Assembly: GCA_902618535.1 (NCBI GenBank)
Contig: CACNAV010000002.1
Coordinates: 88,001-151,520, forward strand
Source of the DNA: an uncultured Alphaproteobacteria bacterium
GTDB taxonomy: Bacteria; Pseudomonadota; Alphaproteobacteria; Methylaequorales; Methylaequoraceae
Length of the DNA: 63,520 nt
Reading direction: 5' to 3'
Positions 35,542-45,005 of the stretch are shown here, one piece after another. How positions within the stretch are numbered: position 1 is the stretch's first letter; every line of letters starts with the position of its first letter. Under the pieces are notes generated by a model. The model was not told the origin of the DNA. It did not search any database and was given only the letters and a program-made list of their open reading frames with translations. The translations under genes were made by a program, and so were the position numbers.

Positions 35542-36613
35542 AATTTTAATAATTATTGGTTCTTTAGATATTGGAGGAACTGAGAAACAATTATTAAAAA
35601 TAATAGGTTCATTGTCTACCTACTTTGATTTTACTGTTTTGTCATTTATTAGAGGGGGAGATTTATTAAATGATTACAAAAAGTTGAGGATTAAAGTTTT
35701 AGTACCCAAAAAAGAAAGTCGACTGGGTATCTTATTAAGAATCTTTAGCTATATCTACATGATTCTAAAATCTTTTATACAAAGTAAACCAGATATAGTA
35801 CATTTTTATTTACCTCACAGCTATCTAATAGGTTCTTTTCTTCCATATATTTTTTCTAAAAAAAAATATTTAATGTCTAGAAGATCTCTAAACTACTATC
35901 AAAAAAAAATTCCTTTTTGTAGATTTTTTGAAAAAAAACTTCATAAAAAAATGAATTTAATAATTACAAATTCTAAACAAAATTATAATCAACTTGTTTA
36001 TGAGGAAGGTGTAAATCCAAAAAAATGCCATATCATAAGTAATGGTGTAGAAGTAGCTAACAATATAAATAAAGAAAAAAAAATAGTTCAGATTTTGTGT
36101 ATTGCAAATTTTATTAGATACAAAAATCATAATATGATTATTAATGCCTTTAATAAATTACCGGATGCGTTGGAGTGGTCTCTTAACTTAGTTGGAAATG
36201 ATACAGATAATATTGTAAATGAATTAAAAAATAAAATTAAGTTTGAAAATAAAGGTAAAATTAATTTTATAAAAAAAAATAAAAATATATCTAAATTTCT
36301 CATGAATGCTGACATTGGGATTCTTACTTCTGATGAGGAAGGATTGTCCAATAGTATTCTTGAGTATATGAGTTATAGTCTCCCAGTTATAGCAACAAGA
36401 GTTGGTGGTAATGTTGAGCAAATTTTTAATAATAAAAATGGATTTCTAGTTGAAAAAAACGATGATATTAAACTTTCACAAAGACTTGAAGAGCTTATAA
36501 AAAATAAATCAAAGAGAAAAAAATTTGGAAGAGAAAGTAAAAGAATAGTAAAAGAAAAATTTGATCTAGAAAAATCAATTAAAAAATACAAAAAGATTTA
36601 TGATGAAATTTAA
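35531..36613 (+). CDS. Family GT4 glycosyltransferase
   Basis: A 360-residue GT-B-fold enzyme. The N-terminal acceptor-side loop is [12 protein letters not shown] (residues 9-20), and the C-terminal donor motif is [28 protein letters not shown] near 265-292, with the E-x7-E arrangement of retaining GT4 enzymes. HFYLPHSY near 87 and NGVEVANN near 175 also fit. It is the clearest glycosyltransferase in the window. The stop shares TTAA with that of the convergent gmd gene. Confidence 0.85.
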   Translation: MKRKILIIIGSLDIGGTEKQLLKIIGSLSTYFDFTVLSFIRGGDLLNDYKKLRIKVLVPKKESRLGILLRIFSYIYMILKSFIQSKPDIVHFYLPHSYLIGSFLPYIFSKKKYLMSRRSLNYYQKKIPFCRFFEKKLHKKMNLIITNSKQNYNQLVYEEGVNPKKCHIISNGVEVANNINKEKKIVQILCIANFIRYKNHNMIINAFNKLPDALEWSLNLVGNDTDNIVNELKNKIKFENKGKINFIKKNKNISKFLMNADIGILTSDEEGLSNSILEYMSYSLPVIATRVGGNVEQIFNNKNGFLVEKNDDIKLSQRLEELIKNKSKRKKFGRESKRIVKEKFDLEKSIKKYKKIYDEI

Positions 36614-37644
36614 ATGTTTAAAAGCTCATTTTCGACCATTTCTTTCACAAGTTCTTTGAAAGAGATCTTTGGTTTCCAACCTAGGATTTTGTTTGCTTTT
36701 TTGTAGTCGCCTCTTAAATAGTCAACCTCTGCTGGTCGAAAGTATGCACTATCAATTTTGATCAAAGTCTCACCATTTTTTGAGTTTTTTCCAACTTCAT
36801 TTATTCCAGTTCCAGACCATTCAATGTTAATATCAACAAAAGAAAATGCAAGTTCAACAAAGTCCCTTACGGAGTAAGCTTTACTTGTTGCTAAAACAAA
36901 ATCGTCAGGGTTTTTATGTTGTAATATCATCCACATCCCTTCCACAAAATCCTTTGCGTGTCCCCAGTCTCTTTTTGCATTAAGATTGCCAAGGTATAAA
37001 TATTTTTGTTTTTTATTTACTATCCCCGCAATAGCTCTAGCAATCTTCCTAGATACAAAAGTTTCGCCTCTTATTGAACTTTCATGATTAAACAAAATTC
37101 CATTAGATGCAAAAATATTATAGGCCTCCCTATAATTTTTAGTAATCCAATAGGAATAAAGTTTTGCGACTCCATAAGGGCTACGTGGATAAAAAGCAGT
37201 TTCTTCGTTTTGTAACTTATCTGAAACTCTTCCGTATAACTCTGAGGTAGAGGCTTGGTAAAACTTAATTTTTTTTTCAAGACCCAGTATTCTTATTCCC
37301 TCAAGTATTCTAAGTGTACCAAGAGCATCGGCATTAGCAGTATATTCAGGTGTTTCAAAACTTACATGAACATGACTTTGTGCTGCTAAATTATAAATTT
37401 CTGTAGGTTTTATTTCTTTTAAAAGTCTTATTAGATTTGTTGCATCTGTGAGATCGCCATAATGTAAGAAAAAATTTGTTTTTGTTTCTTTAGGATCTTT
37501 ATAGAGATGATCAATTCTGGCAGTATTAAAAGAGGATGACCTTCTTTTAATACCATGAACTTCATAATTTTTCTTCAGAAGAAATTCCGATAATAAAGCA
37601 CCATCTTGACCAGTTACTCCAGTTATAAGTGCTATTTTTTTCAA
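36610..37644 (-). CDS. gmd: GDP-mannose 4,6-dehydratase
   Basis: A 344-residue enzyme, start TTG at 37644. An in-frame TAA sits two codons upstream, so no ATG extension exists, and AAGGG lies nine bases before the TTG, supporting this rare start. Motifs: [12 protein letters not shown] at 7-18, [13 protein letters not shown] near 85, QASTSELYG near 128 and [10 protein letters not shown] near 153. It makes GDP-4-keto-6-deoxymannose, the substrate of the adjacent fcl product. A long in-frame shadow should not be mistaken for a second gene. Confidence 0.93.
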   Translation of the reverse strand: MKKIALITGVTGQDGALLSEFLLKKNYEVHGIKRRSSSFNTARIDHLYKDPKETKTNFFLHYGDLTDATNLIRLLKEIKPTEIYNLAAQSHVHVSFETPEYTANADALGTLRILEGIRILGLEKKIKFYQASTSELYGRVSDKLQNEETAFYPRSPYGVAKLYSYWITKNYREAYNIFASNGILFNHESSIRGETFVSRKIARAIAGIVNKKQKYLYLGNLNAKRDWGHAKDFVEGMWMILQHKNPDDFVLATSKAYSVRDFVELAFSFVDINIEWSGTGINEVGKNSKNGETLIKIDSAYFRPAEVDYLRGDYKKANKILGWKPKISFKELVKEMVENELLNI

Positions 37645-37656
37645 AAGTTAAAACCC

Positions 37657-38619
37657 TTATCTTCTTAATATATTTTGATTATTTAAATACCATTTATAGA
37701 AAAGTTTTAAACCTTTTTTTAAACTAATTCTGGGTTTCCAACCAATTTTTTTTATTTTTTCTGAGTTCAACATTTTTCTTTTCATTCCATCGGGCTTAGA
37801 GCTATCAAAAATTATTTTTCCCTTATATCCAACAATTTCTTTGATTAGATTGGCAAACTTTTTTATAGAAATTTCATACCCTGAACCAACATTAATTAGT
37901 TGTGATGAATTGTAATTTTTAGCTAAAAAAATACATGCATCTGCCAAATCGTCAACATATAAAAATTCTCTTAATGGAGTTCCACTTCCCCATACGGTTA
38001 CTTTTGGTAAATCATTTATCTTAGCTAAGTGAAACCTGTTTAACAGCGCTGCAGGAACATGACCGTTAATATCATCAAATTTATCCATTGGACCATACAA
38101 GTTAGTTGGCATTACGGATATAAAATTACAATTATCCTGAATTCTAAAAGCCTCACATAATTTAATACCAGCAATCTTTGCGAGGGAGTACCACTGATTA
38201 CTACTTTCTAGCTCCCCCTTTAAAAGAGAATCTTCAACAAATGGTTGCTTAACATTTTTTGGATAAATACATGACGAACCAAGATAAACAAGCTTATTTA
38301 CATTAATTAATTTTGCAGAATTAATTATATTAAAAGAAATCATGACATTATCATATAAAAAGTCTCTTGGAAAGGCCATGTTAGCTGCTATTCCTCCAAC
38401 TTTTGCTGCAGCTAAAAAAATCACCTCAGGCTTTTTTCTTTTCATCCAGTTTTGAACTTTTTCCTGACACCTTAAGTCCAAATCTTTTTTTTCTGTAACT
38501 AAAAGATTTGATTTATATTTCTTTAATTTTTTCAGGATGGAATTGCCAACCATTCCATTATGCCCTACAACCCATATTTTTTTATTGTCTAAAGAAATCC
38601 TACTTTTTTTTTCTTCCAT
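37657..38619 (-). CDS. fcl: GDP-L-fucose synthase
   Basis: A 320-residue epimerase/reductase finishing GDP-L-fucose synthesis. VVGHNGMVGNSILKKL near residue 17, AAAKVGGIAAN near 72, GSSCIYP near 112 and the catalytic YSLAK (WYSLAKIAGIKLCEA) near 143 are typical, and LREFLYVDDLADAC is near 212. It overlaps manC by 20 bases and lies 12 bases before gmd, so manC, fcl and gmd form a GDP-fucose operon. Confidence 0.93.
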   Translation of the reverse strand: MEEKKSRISLDNKKIWVVGHNGMVGNSILKKLKKYKSNLLVTEKKDLDLRCQEKVQNWMKRKKPEVIFLAAAKVGGIAANMAFPRDFLYDNVMISFNIINSAKLINVNKLVYLGSSCIYPKNVKQPFVEDSLLKGELESSNQWYSLAKIAGIKLCEAFRIQDNCNFISVMPTNLYGPMDKFDDINGHVPAALLNRFHLAKINDLPKVTVWGSGTPLREFLYVDDLADACIFLAKNYNSSQLINVGSGYEISIKKFANLIKEIVGYKGKIIFDSSKPDGMKRKMLNSEKIKKIGWKPRISLKKGLKLFYKWYLNNQNILRR

Positions 38620-40036
38620 ATTTGTCCTGAATTCTTACGATATCATCCTCTCCTAGGTATTTACCAGTTTGAACCTCAACTAACTTAAGTATACTAGAAG
38701 TCTTATTTTCAAGGCGATGAATTTCTCCAACATCTATAAATGTTGATTGATTTGTGTTTAACTCAAATTTTTGTTTACCTTTTGTAACTGAAGCTTTTCC
38801 CTCAACAACAACCCAATGCTCTGATCTTTTTTTATGATACTGTAAGGAAATTTTGTTTTTTGGATAAATTATTAATATCTTTATTTGAAAGCCTTGGTCC
38901 ATGTAAATATTTTTAAACTCACCCCATGGTCTAAAAACATGTTTATGAACATCAATGGAACTATGTTTTTTTTTTTTTAATTTTTTAACTATATCTCTGA
39001 GTTGATCATTATTTTTATTCTTATCCATAATTAAGGTTGTATCATCTTCTTCGACTATAATTAGATTATCTATATTTATACCAACTAATTTTTTTTCAGG
39101 ATTTGACGACCAGACTAATGAGTTTTTAACATTTTTAAATAAAAGATTCTTATGGTTCGAATAATTATTTTGCTTGTCCTTTTTTAAACATTCCCAAACC
39201 CCTTGCCATGAACCGATATCACTCCAACTAACATTAGTAAAAGTTATGGAACCATTTTTTGTTTTTTCCATTAAACCTTTATCAATTGATTGATTGGGCA
39301 GAAGTTTGAATTTTTTTTCTGGAAATGAGATAAATTCAAAAATCTTTTTTTTTCCCGAAAAAACTTCTTCAACTTTCTTATAAGTTTTTGGAACATGATT
39401 TTTAATTTCATTTAAAAAACTCTTTGCTGAAAAAAAGAAAATCCCAGAATTCCAAAAGTAGGATTTTGATTTAAAAAATTTATTTGCTTTTTCTTGATTT
39501 GGTTTTTCCAAAAAGCTTTCAACCTCACTTGAGTGTTTAGACAATTTTTTATTTTTTGGTTTTATATAACCGAATTGAGTTGATGGGTGCGTGGGTGTAA
39601 TTCCAAATGTGTTGATATAGCCACTATCAACCAAGGAATATGAATCTAAAATACTATTAATTAATTTTTTTTTATCTTTTATTATTTGGTCTGCAGGCAC
39701 AAGTAGTACTTTGGCATTTTTATCAAAATTTTTAATATCAAGAACACTTAAAATTGCTGATATAAGTGTATTTTTAGAGAAAGGTTCTAAGATTATTGAA
39801 CGATACTTTATTTTATAATTTTCAAGAAAGTTTTTTAAAAGAAAACGGTGTTCATAATTTCCAATTAATGTTACATCATAAAAATCTTTAGTTAAAAATC
39901 TTTTAATTGTTTCTATAAATAGAGGATAGTTAGAATTTATCCTCATAAATTGTTTAGGAAAATTTTTTCTTGAAGCTGGCCACAACCTTGTTCCGTAACC
40001 ACCACACATAATCACAGGATAAATTTTTTGTTTCAT
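38600..40036 (-). CDS. manC: Mannose-1-phosphate guanylyltransferase/mannose-6-phosphate isomerase
   Basis: A 478-residue type II bifunctional enzyme. The nucleotide loop MCGGYGTRLWPASRKNFPKQF lies at residues 10-30 (conserved GGxGTRLWP and PKQF), FLEKPNQEKA near 167 and the metal-binding cupin half HVFRPWGEF near 365 with LQYHKKRSEHW near 400. It supplies GDP-mannose for the following fcl and gmd genes. Poly-T13 (38966-38978) falls in the lysine-rich linker. The 174 bases upstream separate it from psiE. Confidence 0.92.
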   Translation of the reverse strand: MKQKIYPVIMCGGYGTRLWPASRKNFPKQFMRINSNYPLFIETIKRFLTKDFYDVTLIGNYEHRFLLKNFLENYKIKYRSIILEPFSKNTLISAILSVLDIKNFDKNAKVLLVPADQIIKDKKKLINSILDSYSLVDSGYINTFGITPTHPSTQFGYIKPKNKKLSKHSSEVESFLEKPNQEKANKFFKSKSYFWNSGIFFFSAKSFLNEIKNHVPKTYKKVEEVFSGKKKIFEFISFPEKKFKLLPNQSIDKGLMEKTKNGSITFTNVSWSDIGSWQGVWECLKKDKQNNYSNHKNLLFKNVKNSLVWSSNPEKKLVGINIDNLIIVEEDDTTLIMDKNKNNDQLRDIVKKLKKKKHSSIDVHKHVFRPWGEFKNIYMDQGFQIKILIIYPKNKISLQYHKKRSEHWVVVEGKASVTKGKQKFELNTNQSTFIDVGEIHRLENKTSSILKLVEVQTGKYLGEDDIVRIQDKYGRKKK

Positions 40037-40210
40037 TTATTTATTAAATTAAAAACATACTATATCACTAAATTTTTACTAAAACACATGGAATGTGATA
40101 TTGTAAAAAAATATTTTGTTTGTACATATCCGTTAAATTTTTTTTTCTTTAATTTCTTAATTGAAAAATGTTTGATTGACTTCCAGAAAAATAAATAAGA
40201 TTATGAAGAC
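40037..40210. promoter_or_regulatory. Divergent manC/psiE intergenic region
   Basis: A 174-base divergent region with no gene. Toward psiE there is TTGACT (40176-40181) and, after a 17-base spacer, GATTAT (40199-40204), which would start transcription at about 40211, the ATG itself. The -10 match is only four of six, so this remains a weak sigma-70-type candidate. I see no clear promoter for manC in the opposite direction. Confidence 0.3.
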
Positions 40211-40594
40211 ATGGAGATAAAAAATATAATTAGATCTGTCCAGGTATCAGCAGTCTTAGTTATTTTTATTGGAGCAGTAATAGGTTTTTCAATTGAAGTT
40301 TTTAAAATGATTAATTTAAAAAAAGTTGAACTTGCAGATTTACTCTTGCTTTTTATTTATGTTGAGGTTATGGGAATGATTAGAGTATATTTATTGCAAG
40401 AGGAAATAAGAATTACATATCCTTTAATAATTGCCATAACGGCAATTTCACGATTAATAATACTCCAAAAGAAGGACTTAGATCCTTCAATTCTCATTTA
40501 TGAGTCATTAGCTATTTTGATATTAGCTCTAGCAATTATAGTTTTGAGACTTCGATATTTAAACGTTCTCAAACCAAAAAGAGGCTCAAAATAA
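40211..40594 (+). CDS. psiE: PsiE-family membrane protein
   Basis: A 127-residue protein with four predicted helices. The middle segment ADLLLLFIYVEVMGMIRVYL and the following IAITAISRLIIL are characteristic of PsiE (phosphate-starvation-inducible E) proteins. The molecular function of the family is unknown. It starts a plus-strand group with the PAP2 phosphatase (six bases downstream) and an ELM1-type gene, a possible lipid or envelope unit. The ATG has only a weak GAAG upstream. Confidence 0.75.
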   Translation: MEIKNIIRSVQVSAVLVIFIGAVIGFSIEVFKMINLKKVELADLLLLFIYVEVMGMIRVYLLQEEIRITYPLIIAITAISRLIILQKKDLDPSILIYESLAILILALAIIVLRLRYLNVLKPKRGSK

Positions 40595-40600
40595 TAATTT

Positions 40601-41287
40601 ATGAAATATTTAAAACTTAAAAATTTATTAGTAATAAATACTTTTTTTTTTTTTTTTTTTTTAATATTTTTTACATATTTTCCAGAATCAGATATTTATT
40701 TTTCCAACCTTTTTTTTGAAAATAATAAATTTGTTTCTGAAAGAATAACTTTTATTAAAAGTCTGAGAACTTTCTTGAAAGATTTAATGATTTTAATACC
40801 AATAATTTCACTTTTAGTTTTACTTGTAGACTATGCTAAGAAGTTCAAAAATATAAAAACATCTCTCAATAAAAGATTTAAATTAGCTTTAATAGGACTA
40901 ATTATTGGTCCAATAGTGGGCTCTGGAATAATAGCTAATTGGTATTTTAAAGATCAATGGGGTAGGGCAAGGCCAGTTCATATTTCAGAATTTGGAGGTG
41001 ACAAAAATTTTTCTCGTGCTTTTGTCATGTCTGATCAATGCGAAAAAAATTGCTCATGGATAAGTGGAGAATCATCAGCTGCCTTTTCTTTTTTAGTTGG
41101 AGCATTAATTTTAAAAAATCCTTTATTCTTTGCTCTGAACTTGCTTTTTGGGATAATTGTTAGTTTTTGTAGAATTTCAATGGGAGGACACTTTTTAAGT
41201 GATAATCTATTCGCTTTATTTTTTATGGTTTATCTGGCTATTGGATTTAAGTATTTAGTTATAAAAAAAAGTAAAAAAAAAATTTAA
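40601..41287 (+). CDS. PAP2-family membrane phosphatase
   Basis: A 228-residue multi-helix membrane protein. The phosphatase motifs are KDQWGRARP near residue 120 (KxxxxxxRP), WISGESSA near 150 in place of PSGH, and CRISMGGHFLSDN near 190 (the R...H...D motif). Family members remove phosphate from lipids such as undecaprenyl diphosphate or lipid A. The second motif lacks the usual His (SGES), so activity could differ. A run of 21 T bases (40642-40662) encodes a phenylalanine stretch in the first helix; see findings. Neighbours suggest lipid A or glycolipid processing. Confidence 0.72.
   Translation: MKYLKLKNLLVINTFFFFFFLIFFTYFPESDIYFSNLFFENNKFVSERITFIKSLRTFLKDLMILIPIISLLVLLVDYAKKFKNIKTSLNKRFKLALIGLIIGPIVGSGIIANWYFKDQWGRARPVHISEFGGDKNFSRAFVMSDQCEKNCSWISGESSAAFSFLVGALILKNPLFFALNLLFGIIVSFCRISMGGHFLSDNLFALFFMVYLAIGFKYLVIKKSKKKI
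40642..40662 (+). repeat. T21 homopolymer inside the PAP2 reading frame
   Basis: An uninterrupted run of 21 thymines, 14 codons after the PAP2 start, encoding Phe residues. Other runs in the window reach at most about 15. A gain or loss of one or two bases by slippage would shift the frame and stop the protein early. It could be a phase-variation site or a sequencing or assembly error; the sequence cannot distinguish these. Confidence 0.9.
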
Positions 41288-41291
41288 AAAT

Positions 41292-42227
41292 ATGTTCAAT
41301 ATTTTAGCTATTACTGACAATAAATTGAGTAGTCTTAATCAATGTAATTCAATTATCAATGAATTAAAAAGAATATCAAAAAAAAAAATAGTTGTTGAAT
41401 ATATGGAAGTTTATAGAGGCTTATTAGGCTATTTACCCAACTTTTTAATATATTTTTTTTTAAGAATTAGATACTATTTTGAACCCAGCAAAAAGATTGA
41501 TTTTATTATTTCATGCGGAAGAATATCTGCACCTTTAAACTTAGTTTTTAAAAAAAAAAGCATTGCAAAAAATTGTCATATTTTAAACCCTTATTTTAAA
41601 AAAAATGAATTTGACCAGATAATTATTCCACAACATGATATTACAAAAGAAATTAATAAAAATTTTGTTACAACATTTGGAACTTTAGTTGACCTAAAAA
41701 GATTTAAAAAAAAAAATAAAAACATTCGTAAGCCCTTTGATACAACAAAAAAAAAAATTTCATTCCTTATCGGAGGAAATGGTAAAAGTTCAAAAATTTT
41801 GCCTGAAGAACTAGAAGGAACCATTAAAATACTGAATTTTTTATCAAAAGAATATGAAGTTATTTATTGTTTTTCAAGAAGAACCCCAATTAACATTAAA
41901 GATATGATTAAACAAAAAGCATCAAAAAAAAATCTATTTTTCCCACAAAAGCAAATCAATCCTTATTGGTGTTTATTAAATATTTCTGAATATATATTTG
42001 TTACATCTGATTCAATAAGTATGCTTTCAGACGCTCTATCTTCTGGAAAAAAAGTATACATTGTTCCAATAAAAAAAATAAAAACTAAAATTAAGAATTT
42101 CACAAAGATTATATTAAAAAAAAAAATGGCTAAATTATTCAATGGTAAGCTTGAAAATTGGAAATATAAAAAGCTTTCTGAAACAAACCAAGTTTGTAAA
42201 AAATTAATTAAATTTCTTAATCTTTAA
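41292..42227 (+). CDS. ELM1/DUF1022-type putative nucleoside-diphosphate-sugar transferase
   Basis: A 311-residue protein similar in layout to the ELM1/GtrOC1 family. ISCGRISAPLNLVFK near residue 78, IIPQHDI near 118, FLIGGNGKSSK near 158 and FVTSDSISMLSDALSSGKKVYIVP near 237 give the family pattern. Bacterial members are thought to be GT-B-like enzymes in lipopolysaccharide or envelope biosynthesis. The gene follows the PAP2 gene by four bases and converges on the LpxL-like gene with an 11-base overlap. Confidence 0.78.
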   Translation: MFNILAITDNKLSSLNQCNSIINELKRISKKKIVVEYMEVYRGLLGYLPNFLIYFFLRIRYYFEPSKKIDFIISCGRISAPLNLVFKKKSIAKNCHILNPYFKKNEFDQIIIPQHDITKEINKNFVTTFGTLVDLKRFKKKNKNIRKPFDTTKKKISFLIGGNGKSSKILPEELEGTIKILNFLSKEYEVIYCFSRRTPINIKDMIKQKASKKNLFFPQKQINPYWCLLNISEYIFVTSDSISMLSDALSSGKKVYIVPIKKIKTKIKNFTKIILKKKMAKLFNGKLENWKYKKLSETNQVCKKLIKFLNL

Positions 42228-43077
42228 TCCACCTATCATGCACCCAAGTCCATTGTTCAGGATACTTAAGAATCCAACCTTCAATTATTTTATTTAAATA
42301 GAGCATAATTTTTTCTTCAGATCCTAGTTTTTTTAAAAAACTATATTTTATAGGTTTAAAGTATTCAATTTTATACTTAATACCCTTTTCTCTAACGCAT
42401 AATGCTGGAACAATTTGACATTTAAACTTGAGCGAAAATTTTGCTATAGCTGGAGCAGTCATTGCTAATTTATTAAAAAAAATAATAGGTAAACCATCGT
42501 TCATTTTTTGATCAATCAACATTCCAAGATTCTCCTTGTTTTTTAATGCTTTAATACATTCTTTGGCACCATCTGAACCCTTCTTTATAAGATTGACGCC
42601 ATATTTAAATCTTATTTTTCTTAGTAAATTATCTACATATTTATTATTAAATGCTCTGTAAATGAAATTAATTTTAAATCCATTTTGTGTTAAAGGATGA
42701 GATGACAATTCCCAATTACCAATATGTGCTGAAAAGTAAATACAATTCTTTTCTTTTTTGAGTGGGCCTAATAAATTTTTAATTCCTACTATTTTTATAT
42801 TAGTATTTTGGTGAATGTTAATTTTATGAAGATGAGGATATTCACCAATGACTCTTCCAAAATGAAACCACATTCTTCTTAAAATTTTTTTTTTCTCTAT
42901 TAAATTTTTCTCAGGAAAAACTAAATTTAAATTTTTTATCCCTATCAAATTTTTTTTAGAAAATAAACCGTAAACCCATGCTAAAGAGCCTCCCAAATTA
43001 GATGAAAGCTTTACTCCAATAAGTCTTGAAATGTAAAAAAAAAATAATAACAAAAAGAATTCAATTTTATTTTTCAT
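42217..43077 (-). CDS. lpxL: Lipid A biosynthesis acyltransferase (LpxL/HtrB family)
   Basis: A 286-residue inner-membrane acyltransferase. An N-terminal helix (residues 5-25) anchors it, and the catalytic HxxxxE is in YFSAHIGNWELSSH near 115. The N-terminal RLIGVKLSSNLGGSLAW and the final EQWTWVHDRW are typical of the family, which adds secondary acyl chains to lipid A from acyl-ACP. Substrate chain length cannot be read. Convergent with the ELM1-type gene. Confidence 0.85.
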   Translation of the reverse strand: MKNKIEFFLLLFFFYISRLIGVKLSSNLGGSLAWVYGLFSKKNLIGIKNLNLVFPEKNLIEKKKILRRMWFHFGRVIGEYPHLHKINIHQNTNIKIVGIKNLLGPLKKEKNCIYFSAHIGNWELSSHPLTQNGFKINFIYRAFNNKYVDNLLRKIRFKYGVNLIKKGSDGAKECIKALKNKENLGMLIDQKMNDGLPIIFFNKLAMTAPAIAKFSLKFKCQIVPALCVREKGIKYKIEYFKPIKYSFLKKLGSEEKIMLYLNKIIEGWILKYPEQWTWVHDRWIKD

Positions 43078-43107
43078 ATTTATTTTTCACATTTCATGCT
43101 TTTTATT

Positions 43108-43842
43108 TTATCTTATGACAATTATTGAAGGTGATTTAATATTATTTTTTTTCATAAACATGGGGCATTTTTTTAAGGAGGTAAAAAATAATTTTTCTGA
43201 CTTCATAGATGCATTTTGAATTAAAGTAACTTTTGCATTCTCATTAATTCCATAAGAAATTAGTTTCAAGACTATTGAACGTATTTGACTAACACCCATG
43301 TATATAATAATTTTTCCTTTATTTTTACAAATTTGACTATAGTTGACTTCTTTATTTTTTTTTACAATAATTTTATGACCTGTCATTAAATTACAAAAAT
43401 TACTTTTATTAAAAAAATCTAATTTGGCACTCTTTAAAGAAGCCTGAGAAGATGTGATTCCTGAAAGTATTTCAGTCTTAATTTTATTTTTTTTTAAAAA
43501 ATTTATTTCCTGACTCACTCTACTGAAAAAACTAACGTCTCCTCCTTTAAGTCTCAAAACTTTTTTATTATTTTTTGAATATTTAAGTAGCCACTCATTA
43601 ATTTCTGATTGCGTACAAGCTTTTCTTTCTTTTAATTTTCCTGCATAAATAAGTTTTGCGTTTGGCTTACAAATTTTAAGAATTTTTTTATTAACAAGCG
43701 CATCAAAGATTACCACATCAGCAAGGGTAATAATATATTTTAATTTTAGAGTTATTAGGTTTGGGTCTCCCGGTCCAGCGCTCGCTAAGATGACGGTTCC
43801 TTTTTTAAATTTTACGTTGGATTGATTAAAGTTAATTTTCAC
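43108..43842 (-). CDS. cobA: Uroporphyrinogen-III C-methyltransferase
   Basis: A 244-residue tetrapyrrole methylase of the SUMT type. ILASAGPGDPNLITLK near residue 18 binds SAM, DALVNKKIL is near 45, RLKGGDVSFFSR near 98 and SGITSSQASLKSA near 125. It makes precorrin-2 for siroheme or cobalamin. No other tetrapyrrole genes are in the window, so the pathway cannot be chosen. It is divergent from the MlaF-type gene by 23 bases. Confidence 0.88.
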   Translation of the reverse strand: MKINFNQSNVKFKKGTVILASAGPGDPNLITLKLKYIITLADVVIFDALVNKKILKICKPNAKLIYAGKLKERKACTQSEINEWLLKYSKNNKKVLRLKGGDVSFFSRVSQEINFLKKNKIKTEILSGITSSQASLKSAKLDFFNKSNFCNLMTGHKIIVKKNKEVNYSQICKNKGKIIIYMGVSQIRSIVLKLISYGINENAKVTLIQNASMKSEKLFFTSLKKCPMFMKKNNIKSPSIIVIR

Positions 43843-43865
43843 AATAAAATCGTAGAAAGTTTTTT

Positions 43866-44576
43866 ATGTATAATACAATTTATTTAAATAAAGTTAATCT
43901 TCATTTTGAAGAAAAAAAAATTTTACACGATATTTCCTTTGAAGTGAAACCAAATATCCCGAAATGCATAGTAGGTAAAGGTTTATCGGGTAAAAGTACC
44001 ATACTTAAATCAATAATAGGTTTAATTAAGATTTCTAGTGGTGAAATTAAAGTAAATAATGTATCAGTTAATGACAAAAAGGAATTCAATGAAGTAGTTA
44101 ATTTAATAGGCATGGTTTTCGAAAAAGACGCACTTTTTGATAGTATGACAGTATGGGAAAATATAATGTTTAAAAGCCTAAATAATGATAAAACTTTCCT
44201 TGTTAAAAAATCTCAAAAGCTTCTTAAAAAAGTTGGTTTAAATGTTAAGGATGCTTTTTTATTTCCTTCAGAGTTATCAGGTGGCATGAGAAAAAGGGTT
44301 GCTATAGCAAGGTCAATTTCACATCAACCTAGATTTCTTTTATTAGATGAGCCAACTGCTGGTTTGGATCCTGTAAAAACCAACATGATATTTAATATTA
44401 TTACTGCCCTTTGTAAAGAATTCAACATCACTATGTTAACAGTATCTTCTGATGTCAAGAGTGCACTAAAACATTTTAAGGAATTTATAGTTATAGATGA
44501 TGCAAAGATACATTGGCAAGGTTCGAGGAAGGAGTTTTTAAAAAAACCAACCTTGTTAATTAAGGAATTGTTATGA
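43866..44576 (+). CDS. MlaF-type ABC transporter ATP-binding protein
   Basis: A 236-residue ATPase. Walker A is VGKGLSGKSTILK near residue 37, the signature region PSELSGGMRKRVAIARSI near 137 and Walker B RFLLLDEPTAGLDPV near 157. FEKDALFDSMTVWENI near 83 is the pattern of MlaF, the ATPase of phospholipid transport to the outer membrane. The partner permease and substrate-binding genes are not in the window. A six-base gap separates it from a convergent secreted-protein gene. Confidence 0.82.
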   Translation: MYNTIYLNKVNLHFEEKKILHDISFEVKPNIPKCIVGKGLSGKSTILKSIIGLIKISSGEIKVNNVSVNDKKEFNEVVNLIGMVFEKDALFDSMTVWENIMFKSLNNDKTFLVKKSQKLLKKVGLNVKDAFLFPSELSGGMRKRVAIARSISHQPRFLLLDEPTAGLDPVKTNMIFNIITALCKEFNITMLTVSSDVKSALKHFKEFIVIDDAKIHWQGSRKEFLKKPTLLIKELL

Positions 44577-44581
44577 AGTAA

Positions 44582-44968
44582 TTACTTTCTAGTAAGTTCA
44601 GCACATCCGGCGGTTGCATCAATTCCAGATTCAACATAGCAGGCACTAATTTTATTTTTACCAAGTAATCTACCCATATTATATCCTCTGCTGTTAGTCG
44701 CAACCCAAGTAATTGTTTTGTTATCAGGGTGGATCACCCCAAAAAAGTTTTTTGTTCCATCAGTGTAAGAAAACTTACCTTTAAATCGTCTTTCATCCTG
44801 TTCAAGGATTTCAACTTTTTTTTCCCAAGATCTATAACCCCTATCTTCTGATACGGTCTTGTTGATTCCAACCCAAGTGCCAACTAGATTAGGAATTTTT
44901 TCAGATGCAATGCTGGGTGAGTTAAAAAAAATATAAACAGTAAAAATTGTATAGATAAAAAATCTCAT
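44582..44968 (-). CDS. Small secreted beta-rich protein
   Basis: A 128-residue protein with a cleavable-looking signal peptide (residues 1-22, SIASEK boundary). The mature part starts LVGTWVGINKTV and continues with alternating strands (KKVEILEQDERRFKGKFSYT, GVIHPDNKTITWVA), resembling a lipocalin- or avidin-like small barrel. It ends CYVESGIDATAGCAELTRK with two Cys that could form a disulfide. No enzymatic motif is visible. It lies between the MlaF-type and AmpG-type genes; function unknown. Confidence 0.6.
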   Translation of the reverse strand: MRFFIYTIFTVYIFFNSPSIASEKIPNLVGTWVGINKTVSEDRGYRSWEKKVEILEQDERRFKGKFSYTDGTKNFFGVIHPDNKTITWVATNSRGYNMGRLLGKNKISACYVESGIDATAGCAELTRK

Positions 44969-45005
44969 ATAACTATTATTGTAATTAATTGTAAAATTTC
45001 AATAT

